A DNA stretch of 64,000 nucleotides from Chitinophaga skermanii (GCF_003259335.1 NZ_QLLL01000001.1:124001-188000), one strand, 5' to 3'. Counted from the stretch's first letter, positions 18,839-28,505 are shown. Made by a program: numbers and translations. The notes: generated by a model from the letters alone, not told the origin.

Positions 18839-19954
18839 ATGAAAAAAGCCTTAATTACTGGTATCACCGGCCAAGATGGCGCATATTTAACAGAATTCTT
18901 ATTAAAGAAAGGATATGATGTGCACGGTATTAAAAGAAGAAGTTCTTTATTTAATACTGACAGGATCGACCATCTTTACCAAGATCCGCATGAGAAAAAT
19001 GTAAAGCTCACGTTGCATTACGGCGATTTGACTGATAGCACGAATCTCATTCGTATTATACAAGAAGTACAACCTGACGAAATATATAACTTAGGTGCAA
19101 TGAGCCACGTAAAAGTGAGCTTCGAAACACCAGAATACACGGCAAATGCTGATGGCATTGGGACTTTGAGGATTTTAGAAGCGGTAAGATTATTGGGTTT
19201 AACTGAAAAAACAAGGGTTTACCAAGCAAGTACCTCAGAATTATACGGATTGGTACAAGAGGTACCTCAATCTGAACGTACGCCCTTCTATCCGCGTTCT
19301 CCATACGCAGTAGCTAAGATGTACGCTTATTGGATTACGGTAAACTACCGTGAGGCCTATAATATGTACGCATGCAACGGTATTCTCTTCAACCACGAAA
19401 GCCCACTCCGCGGTGAAACCTTCGTAACTCGTAAAATTACGCGGGGTGTAGCCAAAATGGCACTCGGCATGAGTGGCGGCAAGTTATTTATGGGGAACCT
19501 AGACGCACAACGCGATTGGGGCCATGCGAAGGATTACGTAGAAGCAATGTGGTTAATCTTACAACAAGACACACCTGAAGACTATGTAATTGCAACCGGT
19601 ATTACTACTACAGTGCGCGATTTTATTCGTATGGCATTTGCTGAAGTAGGTGCGGAATTGGAGTTTAAAGGAGAAGGTGTAAACGAAGTAGCTGTGATTA
19701 AAAGCACAACAGGCAAATATCCAGCTTTAGAAGTCGGACAAGAAGTAGTCGCCATCGATCCAAGGTATTTCCGACCTACAGAAGTAGAACTCTTGATCGG
19801 CGATCCAACAAAAGCAAATACCAAACTAGGCTGGAAACCTAAATACGATTTGCCTGCATTAGTGAAAGAAATGGTTTCAGCTGATGTAGAGCTATTCGAA
19901 AGAGAAAAAATCTTGAAAGACGCCGGTTACAAGGTGTTAAATCAATTTGAATAA
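18839..19954 (+). CDS. gmd: GDP-mannose 4,6-dehydratase
   Basis: Converts GDP-D-mannose to GDP-4-keto-6-deoxy-D-mannose, the first committed step to GDP-L-fucose. The short-chain dehydrogenase motif [19 protein letters not shown] is at the N terminus. [19 protein letters not shown], the catalytic-region [15 protein letters not shown] and the YxxxK in [15 protein letters not shown] are all family-specific. The 371-residue length is normal. Its stop overlaps the fcl start (TAATG). Confidence 0.96.
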   Translation: MKKALITGITGQDGAYLTEFLLKKGYDVHGIKRRSSLFNTDRIDHLYQDPHEKNVKLTLHYGDLTDSTNLIRIIQEVQPDEIYNLGAMSHVKVSFETPEYTANADGIGTLRILEAVRLLGLTEKTRVYQASTSELYGLVQEVPQSERTPFYPRSPYAVAKMYAYWITVNYREAYNMYACNGILFNHESPLRGETFVTRKITRGVAKMALGMSGGKLFMGNLDAQRDWGHAKDYVEAMWLILQQDTPEDYVIATGITTTVRDFIRMAFAEVGAELEFKGEGVNEVAVIKSTTGKYPALEVGQEVVAIDPRYFRPTEVELLIGDPTKANTKLGWKPKYDLPALVKEMVSADVELFEREKILKDAGYKVLNQFE

Positions 19955-20886
19955 TGGACAAACAAGGAAAAGTATATATAGCAGGACATCGTGGAATGGT
20001 AGGGTCAGCTATCATGCGGAAGTTACAGGCAGAAGGGTTTACCAACTTTGTTACCAGGACTTCAAGCGAATTGGATTTACGTGACCAAGCTGCTGTAGCA
20101 GCATTTTTTGACACGGAAAAACCAAACTATGTGTTTCTAGCTGCCGCAAAAGTAGGTGGTATTTTAGCAAACAATACTTTTAGGGCAGAGTTTATATATG
20201 ATAACATGATGATCCAGAATAATGTGATTCACCATGCATATTTGAATGGTGTGGAAAAACTATTATTCTTAGGATCATCTTGTATTTATCCTAAAATGGC
20301 GCCACAGCCATTGAAAGAGGAATTTTTGCTGACCGGGTTGTTGGAACCAACAAATGAACCTTACGCTATTGCGAAAATTGCAGGTATCAAAACTTGCGAT
20401 GCTTATAGATCCCAATATGGCTGTAACTTCATTTCTGTTATGCCTACCAACCTATATGGCCCGAACGATAACTACGATTTGCAGAAATCGCACGTGTTGC
20501 CAGCGATGATCCGCAAATTCCATACAGCAAAAATTAACAACGAACCTTCCGTTACAATATGGGGAACAGGTGCCCCGAAACGCGAATTCTTACATGCAGA
20601 TGATATGGCCGATGCATGCGTACATCTCATGCACAACTACAACGAGGAAGGCCTCGTGAACATTGGAACCGGTGAAGATATTAGCATTAAAGACCTTGCA
20701 CTATTAGTACAGAAAGTCGTTGGCTATGAGGGCGGTATCGTTTTTGATACTTCGAAACCCGACGGTACGCCACGTAAATTAATGGACGTATCCAAGTTGG
20801 CCTCGTTCGGGTGGACTTACAAAATCCACTTAGAAGATGGTATAAGAAGCGTTTATAATGATGTAGATAAATCTAATTGGGCATAA
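19954..20886 (+). CDS. fcl: GDP-L-fucose synthase
   Basis: Epimerase-reductase that turns GDP-4-keto-6-deoxy-mannose into GDP-L-fucose with NADPH. Visible are [10 protein letters not shown] for cofactor binding, [16 protein letters not shown] with the active-site Cys/Ser region, [10 protein letters not shown] with the catalytic Tyr/Lys, and [13 protein letters not shown]. The 310-residue length matches the family. It overlaps gmd and the next gene by single bases. Confidence 0.95.
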   Translation: MDKQGKVYIAGHRGMVGSAIMRKLQAEGFTNFVTRTSSELDLRDQAAVAAFFDTEKPNYVFLAAAKVGGILANNTFRAEFIYDNMMIQNNVIHHAYLNGVEKLLFLGSSCIYPKMAPQPLKEEFLLTGLLEPTNEPYAIAKIAGIKTCDAYRSQYGCNFISVMPTNLYGPNDNYDLQKSHVLPAMIRKFHTAKINNEPSVTIWGTGAPKREFLHADDMADACVHLMHNYNEEGLVNIGTGEDISIKDLALLVQKVVGYEGGIVFDTSKPDGTPRKLMDVSKLASFGWTYKIHLEDGIRSVYNDVDKSNWA

Positions 20887-21974
20887 TGAAAAGCACAAAT
20901 GATACATATGTTTTTATTATGGCAGGCGGCGTTGGTAGCCGTTTCTGGCCTAAGAGTAGAAACAATTACCCCAAACAATTCATCGATATTTTGGGTGTAG
21001 GGCAATCCTTGTTGCAACTCACCTACGCACGTTTTGAAAAACTTTGTTCTCACAAGAATATTTTCATTGTTACCAACAACCAGTATAAAGATCTCGTAGC
21101 TGAACAGTTACCCTCTTTACCTGCTGAAAATATTTTATGCGAACCTTCAAGGAACAACACTGCTCCTTGTATTGCATATGCCACATTTAAACTGGCGGGC
21201 CTCAACCCCAATGCAACCATGGTTATAGCACCAAGCGATCACTTCATCCTGAAAGAAGATGTGTTCGTAGAAAAAATCCAACAAGCAGTCAATTTCGCGT
21301 CTAAAAATGAAGTGCTCGTTACTTTGGGTATACAACCCACTCGACCCGACACCGGCTACGGCTACATCAACTACGATCGTACGCCTACTGAAGATGGAGT
21401 ATTTAAAGTAACACGCTTTATGGAAAAGCCACCATTGGCTAAAGCAATTGAATTCCTAGAAAGCGGCGACTACGTTTGGAATGCTGGGATTTTCGTGTGG
21501 CAAACACAAGCCGCACTAAATGCGTTTGAAACATATGCCGGGGATATCTTCAAGCTCTTCCAAGCTGGCTTACCGTTCTATAATACTGGTGAAGAACAAA
21601 AATTCATCAATGAACATTACCCCAATTCACCTAATATCTCTATCGACTTTGCCATTATGGAAAAAGCGAATAACGTTTTCACCATCCCGGCAGAATTTGG
21701 TTGGAGCGACCTAGGAACTTGGGCTTCTTTGTACGATAATGCCCATAAAGAAGGGAATAACAATGTTATCAATACCAAGCTCTCGAAACTCGATGATACC
21801 GAAAATAGCATTATCAATGTGCCAAAGGATAAACTGGTAGTGGTGAATGGTCTGAAAGATTATATCGTGGTGGATAATGAAGATGTACTCCTCATTTACC
21901 CTAAACACAAAGAGCAAGACATTAAAAAAGTAACTGAAGAATTAAAGAACGAAGGCAAAGAAACCTTCCTTTAA
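20886..21974 (+). CDS. manC: Mannose-1-phosphate guanylyltransferase
   Basis: Makes GDP-mannose from mannose-1-phosphate and GTP, feeding gmd and fcl. The nucleotidyltransferase signature FIMAGGVGSRFWPKSRNNYPKQF is at the N terminus. APSDHFI, TRPDTGYGYI, FMEKP, YVWNAGIFVW and DFAIMEK follow as in type-II GMP enzymes. It has 362 residues and no fused phosphomannose isomerase domain. The frame is open from a TTG at 20877, but the ATG at 20886 overlaps the fcl stop exactly as the preceding junction does, so I chose it. No phosphomannomutase gene lies in the window. Confidence 0.93.
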   Translation: MKSTNDTYVFIMAGGVGSRFWPKSRNNYPKQFIDILGVGQSLLQLTYARFEKLCSHKNIFIVTNNQYKDLVAEQLPSLPAENILCEPSRNNTAPCIAYATFKLAGLNPNATMVIAPSDHFILKEDVFVEKIQQAVNFASKNEVLVTLGIQPTRPDTGYGYINYDRTPTEDGVFKVTRFMEKPPLAKAIEFLESGDYVWNAGIFVWQTQAALNAFETYAGDIFKLFQAGLPFYNTGEEQKFINEHYPNSPNISIDFAIMEKANNVFTIPAEFGWSDLGTWASLYDNAHKEGNNNVINTKLSKLDDTENSIINVPKDKLVVVNGLKDYIVVDNEDVLLIYPKHKEQDIKKVTEELKNEGKETFL

Positions 21975-22000
21975 TCGCTACTCTCTTATAAAAAAACTAA

Positions 22001-22032
22001 AGTCCTTTCTACATGTAGAAAGGACTTTTTAT
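22001..22032 (+). terminator. Terminator of gmd-fcl-manC
   Basis: A perfect 12-bp inverted repeat (22001-22012 with 22015-22026, AGTCCTTTCTAC/GTAGAAAGGACT) has a 2-nt centre and a TTTTT tail. The CTAC..GTAG apex recurs in other terminators of this window. Confidence 0.9.
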
Positions 22033-22469
22033 TTGAATTAACGGGGATACAAACAAAAGGAGCCAAAATGGATTAAAAGGCCGCTGGGGAATTCGACCTA
22101 GATGCCCTCCTGCTGTCCAAGATATGTACAACCCTGACCTTCGCGGCATGATCAATTGCACGGGAATACATTGCACCTAAATCAAAAAATTTATAAATAA
22201 GAATTTTGCTTAATCAAATAGTTGAATCGATTCTCAAAAGGACTTCTCGGCTATACTTCACAGTCTTGGCATTCTACCTGTAACCTGTTGTTGTGTCTTT
22301 CGCGCTAACCAGGATGACAACACGTTTTCATGGAAATAATAATACATGCGTGAATAACGATTCTATAATGAATATACGAAAAATTCTTCACCAAATCACT
22401 AGGCTATGTTAAAATTTAGGGGATTAAGCAAATTTTAATACTTCAATAAATCATTACTAACTTCGTGCT
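22033..22469. other. Intergenic region with no recognisable gene
   Basis: About 440 bp between the GDP-fucose operon and the ABC-F gene. I see no open frame of note, no strong hairpin, no tRNA-like structure and no clear TAnnTTTG box. Part of it (about 22080-22320) has a less A+T-rich, gene-like composition and could be decayed coding sequence, but nothing is identifiable. Confidence 0.4.
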
Positions 22470-24368
22470 ATGCATTATGTAACGGTAGAAGGCATCACAA
22501 AGGCCTACGGCGCAACGCCCCTTTTTAAAAATATCTCTTTTCATATTGAAGAAGGCGACAAAATCGCCCTCGTCGCTTTAAACGGTTCGGGAAAATCCAC
22601 TTTGCTGAAAATTTTATGCGGTAAAGAAGTACCCGACGAAGGTAAAGTCTGGATTCACAAAGATGTAACCGTGGTAATGCTCGAACAAAATCACAACTTC
22701 ATCGCCCATAAATCCGTATTAGAGAACATTTTTAGCCAGGATAATCCCATTCTAAATGCCATCAAGAACTACGAATTACTAACCGACGAAGCTGCCGGTG
22801 AGCCCGATCCAGTGAAACTCATGGAAGCCATCAGCCAAATGGATGAGCTGAACGCTTGGCACTTCGATAGTAAGGTGAAACAAATCCTAGGTAAGCTCAA
22901 TATCCATCACCTCGACCAAGAAATAGGAACCCTCTCCGGTGGGCAACAGAAACGTGTGGCATTGGCAAAGGTGCTGATCGATATCGGGTTCGAACATAAA
23001 CATACCCTTTTGATTATGGACGAACCTACGAACCACCTCGATGTTAGTATGATCGAATGGCTGGAGAATTACCTCGACCAAGAACGTGTAACTCTTTTAC
23101 TAGTAACGCACGACCGTTACTTCCTCGATAGTGTTTGTAACGAAATCATGGAAATCGACCGCGAAACTCTCTTTATATATAAAGGCGATTACGAAAATTA
23201 CCTCGAACGCAAGGCTACTCGTGAAGAAATGGATGTGGCTAGCATCGAAAAGGCCCGTAACACATACCGCAAAGAGCTGGAATGGATGCGTAAACAGCCA
23301 AAAGCACGTACAACGAAATCCAAATCCCGCCAAGATAACTTCTACGAAGTAGAGAAAAAAGCCCAGTCGCGCATCCAAGAGCAACAATTGGAACTGAACG
23401 TGAAAATGTCACGCTTAGGTGGCAAAATCATTGAAATGAAGAAAGTATACAAATCTTTCGGAAATCTCGAGATTTTGAAAGGCTTTGATTATACCTTTAA
23501 AAGAGGCGAAAGAATTGGTATCGTAGGTAAAAATGGGGTGGGTAAATCTACATTCCTACATTTAATTCAAGGCCAAATTGAACCCGATAGTGGTAAAATC
23601 AACGTGGGTGAAACGATTATCTTCGGTAACTACTCGCAGGAAGGGTTGAAAGTAAAGGAAGATGTACGCGTGATTGAATATGTGAAGAACATCGCGGAAA
23701 ACTTCCCATTGGCAGATGGAACAAAAGTAAGTGCCGCTCAATTCCTAGAATTATTTCTCTTTACACCCGAAAAACAATACACCTATATTTCTAAGTTAAG
23801 CGGTGGCGAGAAAAGAAGACTTCACTTGTTATCGATTCTCTTCCGCAACCCGAACTTCCTGATTCTCGATGAGCCCACGAACGATTTGGATTTACCAACG
23901 CTCAGCATCTTGGAAGATTTCTTATTGAATTACCAAGGCTGTATCTTAATTGTGAGCCACGATCGTTATTTCATGGACAAAATCGTAGATCACTTATTCG
24001 TGTTTGAAGGCAACGCCCAAGTACGCGATTATCCAGGTAACTATACCCAGTACCGTGAGTGGCTGCGTGAACAAGAAAAGAACAAGTCGGAAGAAAAGAA
24101 AGAGGTAAAACAGGTTGCAGAAGCTAAACCGGTTGCAACAGAAGCTCCTAAAACTCGCAAGCTCAGCTTCAAGGAGAAATTCGAGTTGGAAACGCTGGAG
24201 AAAGATATCGAAAAGCTTGAACAAGAAAAGAAGGAGCTCGATACTTTATTAAGCAGTGGCAACCTACCATACGAGCAAATCGAATCCGCTTCCAAACGAA
24301 TTGGAGAGGTGATGGAACAGCTCGATGAAAAAGGATTACGCTGGCTGGAACTCAGTGAATTAGCATAA
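22470..24368 (+). CDS. ABC-F family ATPase (Uup-like)
   Basis: Soluble twin-ATPase protein that acts on ribosomes or on nucleic acids rather than as a transporter. It has Walker A ALNGSGKST (about residues 36-44), signature LSGGQQKRVALAK, Walker B LLIMDEPTNHLD, then a linker with RTTKSKSRQDNFYEVEKKA. The second set is KNGVGKST, LSGGEKRRLHLL and LILDEPTNDLD. A charged C-terminal coiled coil (about residues 545-625) resembles the Uup C-terminal domain. There are no transmembrane segments. A single gene with its own terminator. Confidence 0.9.
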   Translation: MHYVTVEGITKAYGATPLFKNISFHIEEGDKIALVALNGSGKSTLLKILCGKEVPDEGKVWIHKDVTVVMLEQNHNFIAHKSVLENIFSQDNPILNAIKNYELLTDEAAGEPDPVKLMEAISQMDELNAWHFDSKVKQILGKLNIHHLDQEIGTLSGGQQKRVALAKVLIDIGFEHKHTLLIMDEPTNHLDVSMIEWLENYLDQERVTLLLVTHDRYFLDSVCNEIMEIDRETLFIYKGDYENYLERKATREEMDVASIEKARNTYRKELEWMRKQPKARTTKSKSRQDNFYEVEKKAQSRIQEQQLELNVKMSRLGGKIIEMKKVYKSFGNLEILKGFDYTFKRGERIGIVGKNGVGKSTFLHLIQGQIEPDSGKINVGETIIFGNYSQEGLKVKEDVRVIEYVKNIAENFPLADGTKVSAAQFLELFLFTPEKQYTYISKLSGGEKRRLHLLSILFRNPNFLILDEPTNDLDLPTLSILEDFLLNYQGCILIVSHDRYFMDKIVDHLFVFEGNAQVRDYPGNYTQYREWLREQEKNKSEEKKEVKQVAEAKPVATEAPKTRKLSFKEKFELETLEKDIEKLEQEKKELDTLLSSGNLPYEQIESASKRIGEVMEQLDEKGLRWLELSELA

Positions 24369-24372
24369 AACG

Positions 24373-24411
24373 ATGTGCGTTGTTGAACTTCAGCAACGCA
24401 CATTTTTTTTA
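24373..24411 (+). terminator. Terminator of the ABC-F gene
   Basis: ATGTGCGTTG (24373-24382) pairs with CAACGCACAT (24394-24403) and is followed by TTTTTTTT. It overlaps the upstream extension of the next frame, which helps place that gene's start further down. Confidence 0.88.
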
Positions 24412-24469
24412 TACCCTATTTTACTTGCAATTTTTATTGTCTATTTTACTGGCAAAGCAACCACACGTT

Positions 24470-25612
24470 ATGCTAGTAAATGAACAACCAAGTCAATCGC
24501 AACGCTTCCTCTCGCTCGACGTTTTCCGTGGGCTTACCGTTGCCTTAATGATCTTAGTAAATAACCCGGGCAGCTGGTCATTCGTATACCCGCCGTTCCG
24601 CCACGCCGAATGGCATGGTTACACGCCAACAGATCTCGTTTTCCCATTCTTTTTATTCGCTGTAGGTAATGCTATGAGCTTCGCTTTGCGTAAATACGAA
24701 GCCATTGGGCATGCTGCCGCTGTCAAGAAAATCTTGAAACGTACTTTCCTCATCTTTATCATTGGTTTATTGCTGAATTGGTTTCCATTCGTGAAGTATG
24801 ATGATGGGGGCAACTTTGTATTTAAATCGTTCGAATCGTTGCGTATTATGGGTGTTTTACAACGTATTGCTTTGTGTTATGGCATTGCTGGGTTGTTAAT
24901 TCACTTCCTGAAACCCAAAGGCGCTACTATTGCCGGTATTTTGCTATTAGCCGGGTATTGGTTAATTCTCAATTTCGCAGGTCAAGGTGACCCTTATAGC
25001 TTAGAAGGTAATGCAGGGTTGTTTATTGATAAAGCCATTCTAGGTGAATCGCACATGTACCATGGTGAAGGTCAAGCATTTGACCCAGAAGGACTGTTAA
25101 GTACTTTGCCAGCCGTTGTGAACGTAATTGCAGGCTACCTCGTTGGTGCTTACATTCAACAGAAAGGTAAAAACAATAAAACTGTTGGTAAACTATTAAT
25201 AGCAGGTGTGGTTTTGGTCGCTTTAGCTTACTTGTGGAATATCGAATTCCCTATCAATAAAAAAATATGGACAAGCTCTTATGTACTCGTTACCGTTGGC
25301 TTGGCTACGTTGGTGTTGGCTTTGTTAGTGTATGTTATTGAAATTGTAGGGGTGAAGAAAGGCTTCGGATTCTTTGAAGTTTTTGGTAAAAACCCGCTCT
25401 TTATCTATGTAATGTCGGGTGTGTTAGTAAAAACATACGGCCTTATTCGTCCAGAAGCTGGTATGAATGCGTATTCTTGGATTTATAAATATGGCTTCCA
25501 ATCTTGGGCTGGCGATTATCCAGGTTCGTTGTTGTTTGCAATTGCGCACGTATTGTTGTTCTGGTTATTAGGATATGTGATGGATAAAAAGAAGATCTAT
25601 ATTCGTGTATAA
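24470..25612 (+). CDS. HGSNAT-like membrane acyltransferase (DUF1624/DUF5009 type)
   Basis: Multi-pass membrane protein with about 10 hydrophobic segments. The N-terminal motif RFLSLDVFRGLTVALMILVNN and PTDLVFPFFLFAVGNAMSFAL are hallmarks of the family related to lysosomal heparan-alpha-glucosaminide N-acetyltransferase, which moves acetyl groups across a membrane onto amino sugars. A conserved His is visible in FRHAEWHGYTPTD. The frame is open from 24380, but that part overlaps the previous terminator, so I chose the ATG at 24470 (380 residues). The substrate is unknown. Confidence 0.8.
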   Translation: MLVNEQPSQSQRFLSLDVFRGLTVALMILVNNPGSWSFVYPPFRHAEWHGYTPTDLVFPFFLFAVGNAMSFALRKYEAIGHAAAVKKILKRTFLIFIIGLLLNWFPFVKYDDGGNFVFKSFESLRIMGVLQRIALCYGIAGLLIHFLKPKGATIAGILLLAGYWLILNFAGQGDPYSLEGNAGLFIDKAILGESHMYHGEGQAFDPEGLLSTLPAVVNVIAGYLVGAYIQQKGKNNKTVGKLLIAGVVLVALAYLWNIEFPINKKIWTSSYVLVTVGLATLVLALLVYVIEIVGVKKGFGFFEVFGKNPLFIYVMSGVLVKTYGLIRPEAGMNAYSWIYKYGFQSWAGDYPGSLLFAIAHVLLFWLLGYVMDKKKIYIRV

Positions 25613-25638
25613 AATGATTGAAGTATCAATCTTATTGA

Positions 25639-25675
25639 AAAGGCCGTCTCTACAGCGTAGAGACGGCCTTTTTGT
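25639..25675. terminator. Bidirectional terminator between acyltransferase and rtcB
   Basis: A near-perfect stem of about 15 bp (25639-25653 with 25657-25671, GGCCGTCTCTAC/GTAGAGACGGCC) has a 3-nt loop. T-tracts follow on the plus strand and A-tracts precede it, so it can serve both convergent genes. Confidence 0.9.
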
Positions 25676-25694
25676 AATATTATTTATTGAGAAG

Positions 25695-27104
25695 TTAATC
25701 TTCCTTCGTACCATCATCCGCCATTTTAACAATGCGTGGTTGGAATTTTCCGATCACATCCACTAAATCAATTTGTTCTTTCATCACCAAATCAATGTCT
25801 TTATATGCTGATGGTGCTTCATCTAATCCAGCGCTTAGCAAGGTTACATGATTGGCTTTCAAGAAAGCATTTACATCTTGCCAGTTATTCGCTTTTTCGG
25901 ATTGAGTTCTACTCATCATTCTACCCGCACCATGAGATGCAGAATTAAATGATAAACGTTCACCTTTTCCTCGTACTATATAACCCGGGGTGGCCATCGA
26001 ACCCGGAATAACGCCTAATACACCTTTTCCCGCTGGTGTAGCGCCTTTCCGATGAACAATATAGTTTTTACCATCGTAGGTTTCTTCCCAGGCAAAGTTG
26101 TGGTGGTTTTCCACGCGTGCTAATAACTTCGCTCCTATTGACGTTAATACACGATGGTGAATGTCGTGGTGACAAGCAGATGCATACTCTCCTGCTAATG
26201 TCATAGCCAACCAATACTCTTGTCCTGCTTCACTATCCATAGATAAATACGCCAATTTTTTAGCATCACCCGGCAGCGGGCATACAGATTCGGCTATTTT
26301 AGAATAGTGTTGCGCGATTTGTCCACCAAGTGCGCGTGAACCGGAATGCGATAACAAAGCCACGTAATCACCAACAGGCAAGTTGAACTCATTGTCAACA
26401 TCAGTAATTGTTACAATACCCCATTCTACGAAGTGGTTACCTCCACCGGACGTACCAAGTTGTTTCACCGCTTTTTCGTGTAAGGCTCGTAATAGTGGCA
26501 ATGTTTTAAACGCCGGATCATCGAGCACCGCGGCATCATTGGGTTTCTTCCATTGACCGCCAGCGCCAAATTGCGTATTGTTCTCGATGGCAGTCGCTAA
26601 TTTTTGTTTTGAATGGTCGAAACTCTCCAATGGAACGTCCACGATACTCAAGCACATTCTACACCCGATATCTACACCAACGCCGTAAGGTATTACTGCG
26701 TTTTCAGTGGCCAACACACCACCAATTGGTAGGCCATAGCCTTGGTGTGCATCTGGCATTAAAGCTCCACCGAATGTAACCGGTAGGCGCATGGCGTTAT
26801 TCATCTGTGAGAATGCGCCGGCTTGGATATTGTTGGCACCGTATGTTTCGTAAGGTATCATCTCTTCTTTTAAAGAAATGGTTTCATCCTCCTTCGGCAT
26901 AAAGTACCTTGCAATGGCCGACAATTCGGGGTCTTCGATGAACATTGTAGGGTTATCCTTAATATTGGATAAAAGGGTTAACACGTCGGCTTCTGAAAGT
27001 TCGGGTTTATAGTCCGACATAATAGCCATGGCTAATTTCATCACCGCAGTTGAGGGGTATCCAATGGATAATAAAGTTTTCCCTGTTAAGGGTGAACGTT
27101 TCAT
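25695..27104 (-). CDS. rtcB: RtcB-family RNA ligase (3'-phosphate/5'-OH)
   Basis: GTP- and Mn-dependent ligase that joins RNA 3'-phosphate (or 2',3'-cyclic phosphate) to 5'-OH ends. Metal and active-site motifs are all present: GVDIGCRM (Cys148), GGGNHFVEWG (His224), LSHSGSRALG (His253), NHHNFAWEE (His335) and the guanylated histidine in NSASHGAGRMMSRT (His391). MPDAHQGYGLPIGG marks the fold. It has 469 residues with an N-terminal extension of about 70 residues before the core. It lies 6 bp after a AAA+ ATPase gene in what looks like a two-gene operon. No RtcA, archease, PrfH or RtcR gene is in the window. Confidence 0.95.
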   Translation of the reverse strand: MKRSPLTGKTLLSIGYPSTAVMKLAMAIMSDYKPELSEADVLTLLSNIKDNPTMFIEDPELSAIARYFMPKEDETISLKEEMIPYETYGANNIQAGAFSQMNNAMRLPVTFGGALMPDAHQGYGLPIGGVLATENAVIPYGVGVDIGCRMCLSIVDVPLESFDHSKQKLATAIENNTQFGAGGQWKKPNDAAVLDDPAFKTLPLLRALHEKAVKQLGTSGGGNHFVEWGIVTITDVDNEFNLPVGDYVALLSHSGSRALGGQIAQHYSKIAESVCPLPGDAKKLAYLSMDSEAGQEYWLAMTLAGEYASACHHDIHHRVLTSIGAKLLARVENHHNFAWEETYDGKNYIVHRKGATPAGKGVLGVIPGSMATPGYIVRGKGERLSFNSASHGAGRMMSRTQSEKANNWQDVNAFLKANHVTLLSAGLDEAPSAYKDIDLVMKEQIDLVDVIGKFQPRIVKMADDGTKED

Positions 27105-27110
27105 TGTTAG

Positions 27111-28184
27111 TTAGGTTTTTAGTTGAGCCGCTGCCACCTGGAACCCAATCTGCTGTTTCTCCGGTTGGAAGCTGGTCGACTTATAATTAATTATTTCTGT
27201 TACTGTCATCGGTTTCTCCACCTTAAACGGTAGTTTCAAATGATCAGCTAATTGCTGTCCTTTATCTACCGGCAATGCTTTGAACTCATATTTCGCAATT
27301 AAGCGTCCTTTGCGCATAAGCGCCTCGTCTATGGAGGTAAGGTCGCTATTGAATGTGCATATAATTTGCGTGCGCAAAACGTCGGCCAATAAACCGTCGC
27401 TGAGGTTGAGCAAATCGCCAACAGGTGAAATATTATTGTGCTTTCTACTGCCGATAATGTTTTCCGCGTCTTCAATCACCAGTATAGAATCCGGGTAATT
27501 CAACATCAATTTGATAAAATCCGGGCTCATAATGTTACCGGCGTTGTTGGCCGACAGGAAAATCACTTTTTTCTTAACACGACTGATAATGTAGCGTAGA
27601 TACGTGGTTTTACCTGTACCAGGTTGACCATGTAGTAACACAATACCTTTATCTTTCTTCGTATTCAGGCGCTTCATCAATTCTTTATCAAGATCCACCA
27701 AGGCATTTTCGTAATATAAAGCTAAGTTGATGTTCGTTTTAGGAATTTCTAATTCCGTTAACGTGTACTCACCTTCGTGTACGGTAAGAATGCTTATCTC
27801 TGCTTTGCGAGATGGTCCGCGGTCTTTGCATTTTCTTACAAGTGACGTTACTTCATCTACGAATGCTTGTTGTTTCCCATTATGCAGAATATGACAATCA
27901 TCGAATTCAAAATTCACCATGCAATCATTCTCCATCACGAAGCAAGCATAATATATTTCGTATTTACGTTTGTCTTCATTATAAAAATGATATACATATG
28001 GTTGTTTCACACGGCTACCAAATTGTTCCATGAATTTCTCCACGGCTTTGGTACGTTTTATATTCGTGATATCGTGAATTGTTGGGATATCGCCGTATGT
28101 GTTCAAGTAAAAGTTGATGGGGCTAATATAGCTTCCATCGATTAGCTCGCTGGATTCAGTAACCCGTTGTATGGCGTTATTCAT
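27111..28184 (-). CDS. BCS1-like AAA+ ATPase paired with RtcB
   Basis: 357 residues. An N-terminal domain (1-150) that I do not recognise is followed by a AAA+ module. Walker A is GQPGTGKTT (186-194), Walker B ILVIEDAEN (234-242), sensor-1 CTFNSDL (Asn279), and an arginine-finger region MRKGRLIAKYEF. The module resembles BCS1-type AAA proteins. The tail is short. Co-transcription with rtcB suggests a role in RNA repair, perhaps remodelling the ligase or its RNA substrate, but this is inference. The start codon overlaps the stop of a possible 13-codon ORF (ATGA). Confidence 0.85.
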   Translation of the reverse strand: MNNAIQRVTESSELIDGSYISPINFYLNTYGDIPTIHDITNIKRTKAVEKFMEQFGSRVKQPYVYHFYNEDKRKYEIYYACFVMENDCMVNFEFDDCHILHNGKQQAFVDEVTSLVRKCKDRGPSRKAEISILTVHEGEYTLTELEIPKTNINLALYYENALVDLDKELMKRLNTKKDKGIVLLHGQPGTGKTTYLRYIISRVKKKVIFLSANNAGNIMSPDFIKLMLNYPDSILVIEDAENIIGSRKHNNISPVGDLLNLSDGLLADVLRTQIICTFNSDLTSIDEALMRKGRLIAKYEFKALPVDKGQQLADHLKLPFKVEKPMTVTEIINYKSTSFQPEKQQIGFQVAAAQLKT

Positions 28185-28244
28185 TGTTGACTTACTATTG
28201 CTGCATTAGCCCAACCCGCCATGGTGACGGGTAGGCTTTTGCAT
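28181..28244 (-). promoter_or_regulatory. Possible leader mini-ORFs and hairpin just before the AAA+ gene
   Basis: On the minus strand, a 13-codon ORF (28222-28181) ends in a TGA that overlaps the AAA+ ATG. Another 12-codon ORF (28244-28206) begins directly at an AAAAAGGAG purine run. A bulged stem (28208-28218 with 28228-28237) spans both. One pair in the stem is G-U only on the minus strand, supporting RNA from that strand. Translation of either ORF is unproven. Confidence 0.25.
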
Positions 28245-28379
28245 CTCCTTTTTAATAATATAAATACTCAGTAATAATTGGGGTCACCACAATGTGACGT
28301 GCTAAACAATCTTAGCAAAGGCCCCTATGGGCAATAATACGATGTATGGATAAATAGTTTGTCATTTTATTTTAATTAT

Positions 28380-28457
28380 GGGGAGAAAGGTGCTGCTGCC
28401 TTTTGCAACAGGGCATATAGTAGGTTAAATGGTAATATTACCTTTCCCTTTCTCCCC
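28380..28457 (-). ncRNA. Structured RNA element in the AAA+/rtcB leader
   Basis: An 11-bp perfect closing stem (28380-28390 with 28447-28457, GGGGAGAAAGG/CCTTTCTCCCC) encloses two smaller elements. One is a hairpin at 28393-28411 with 7 bp, one of them G-U only when read on the minus strand. The other is the palindrome GGTAATATTACC at 28431-28442. No T-tract follows on the minus strand, so it is not an ordinary terminator. It could be a stable RNA or a regulatory leader; no known family was recognised. Confidence 0.4.
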
Positions 28458-28467
28458 GGTTATTTTT

Positions 28468-28505
28468 GGCCATGATGGCCGTTTTTGGGGTCAAATATGG
28501 GTCAA
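28468..28505. promoter_or_regulatory. Operator-like palindrome and 11-bp-spaced direct repeat
   Basis: The inverted repeat GGCCATGATGGCC lies at 28468-28480. GGGTCAA occurs twice, at 28488-28494 and 28499-28505, exactly 11 bp apart. Both lie between the tiny-ORF terminator and the structured element in the AAA+/rtcB leader. Protein binding is a guess. Confidence 0.25.

Noticed and set aside
22080..22320. Possible remnant of a mobile element or decayed gene
   Set aside because: Composition differs slightly from the flanks, but no frame, inverted repeat or recognisable motif could be found.
28380..28457. Ordinary rho-independent terminator
   Set aside because: The stem is long and enclosed by A/T sequence, but no T-tract follows on either strand and the loop is about 56 nt with its own structure.
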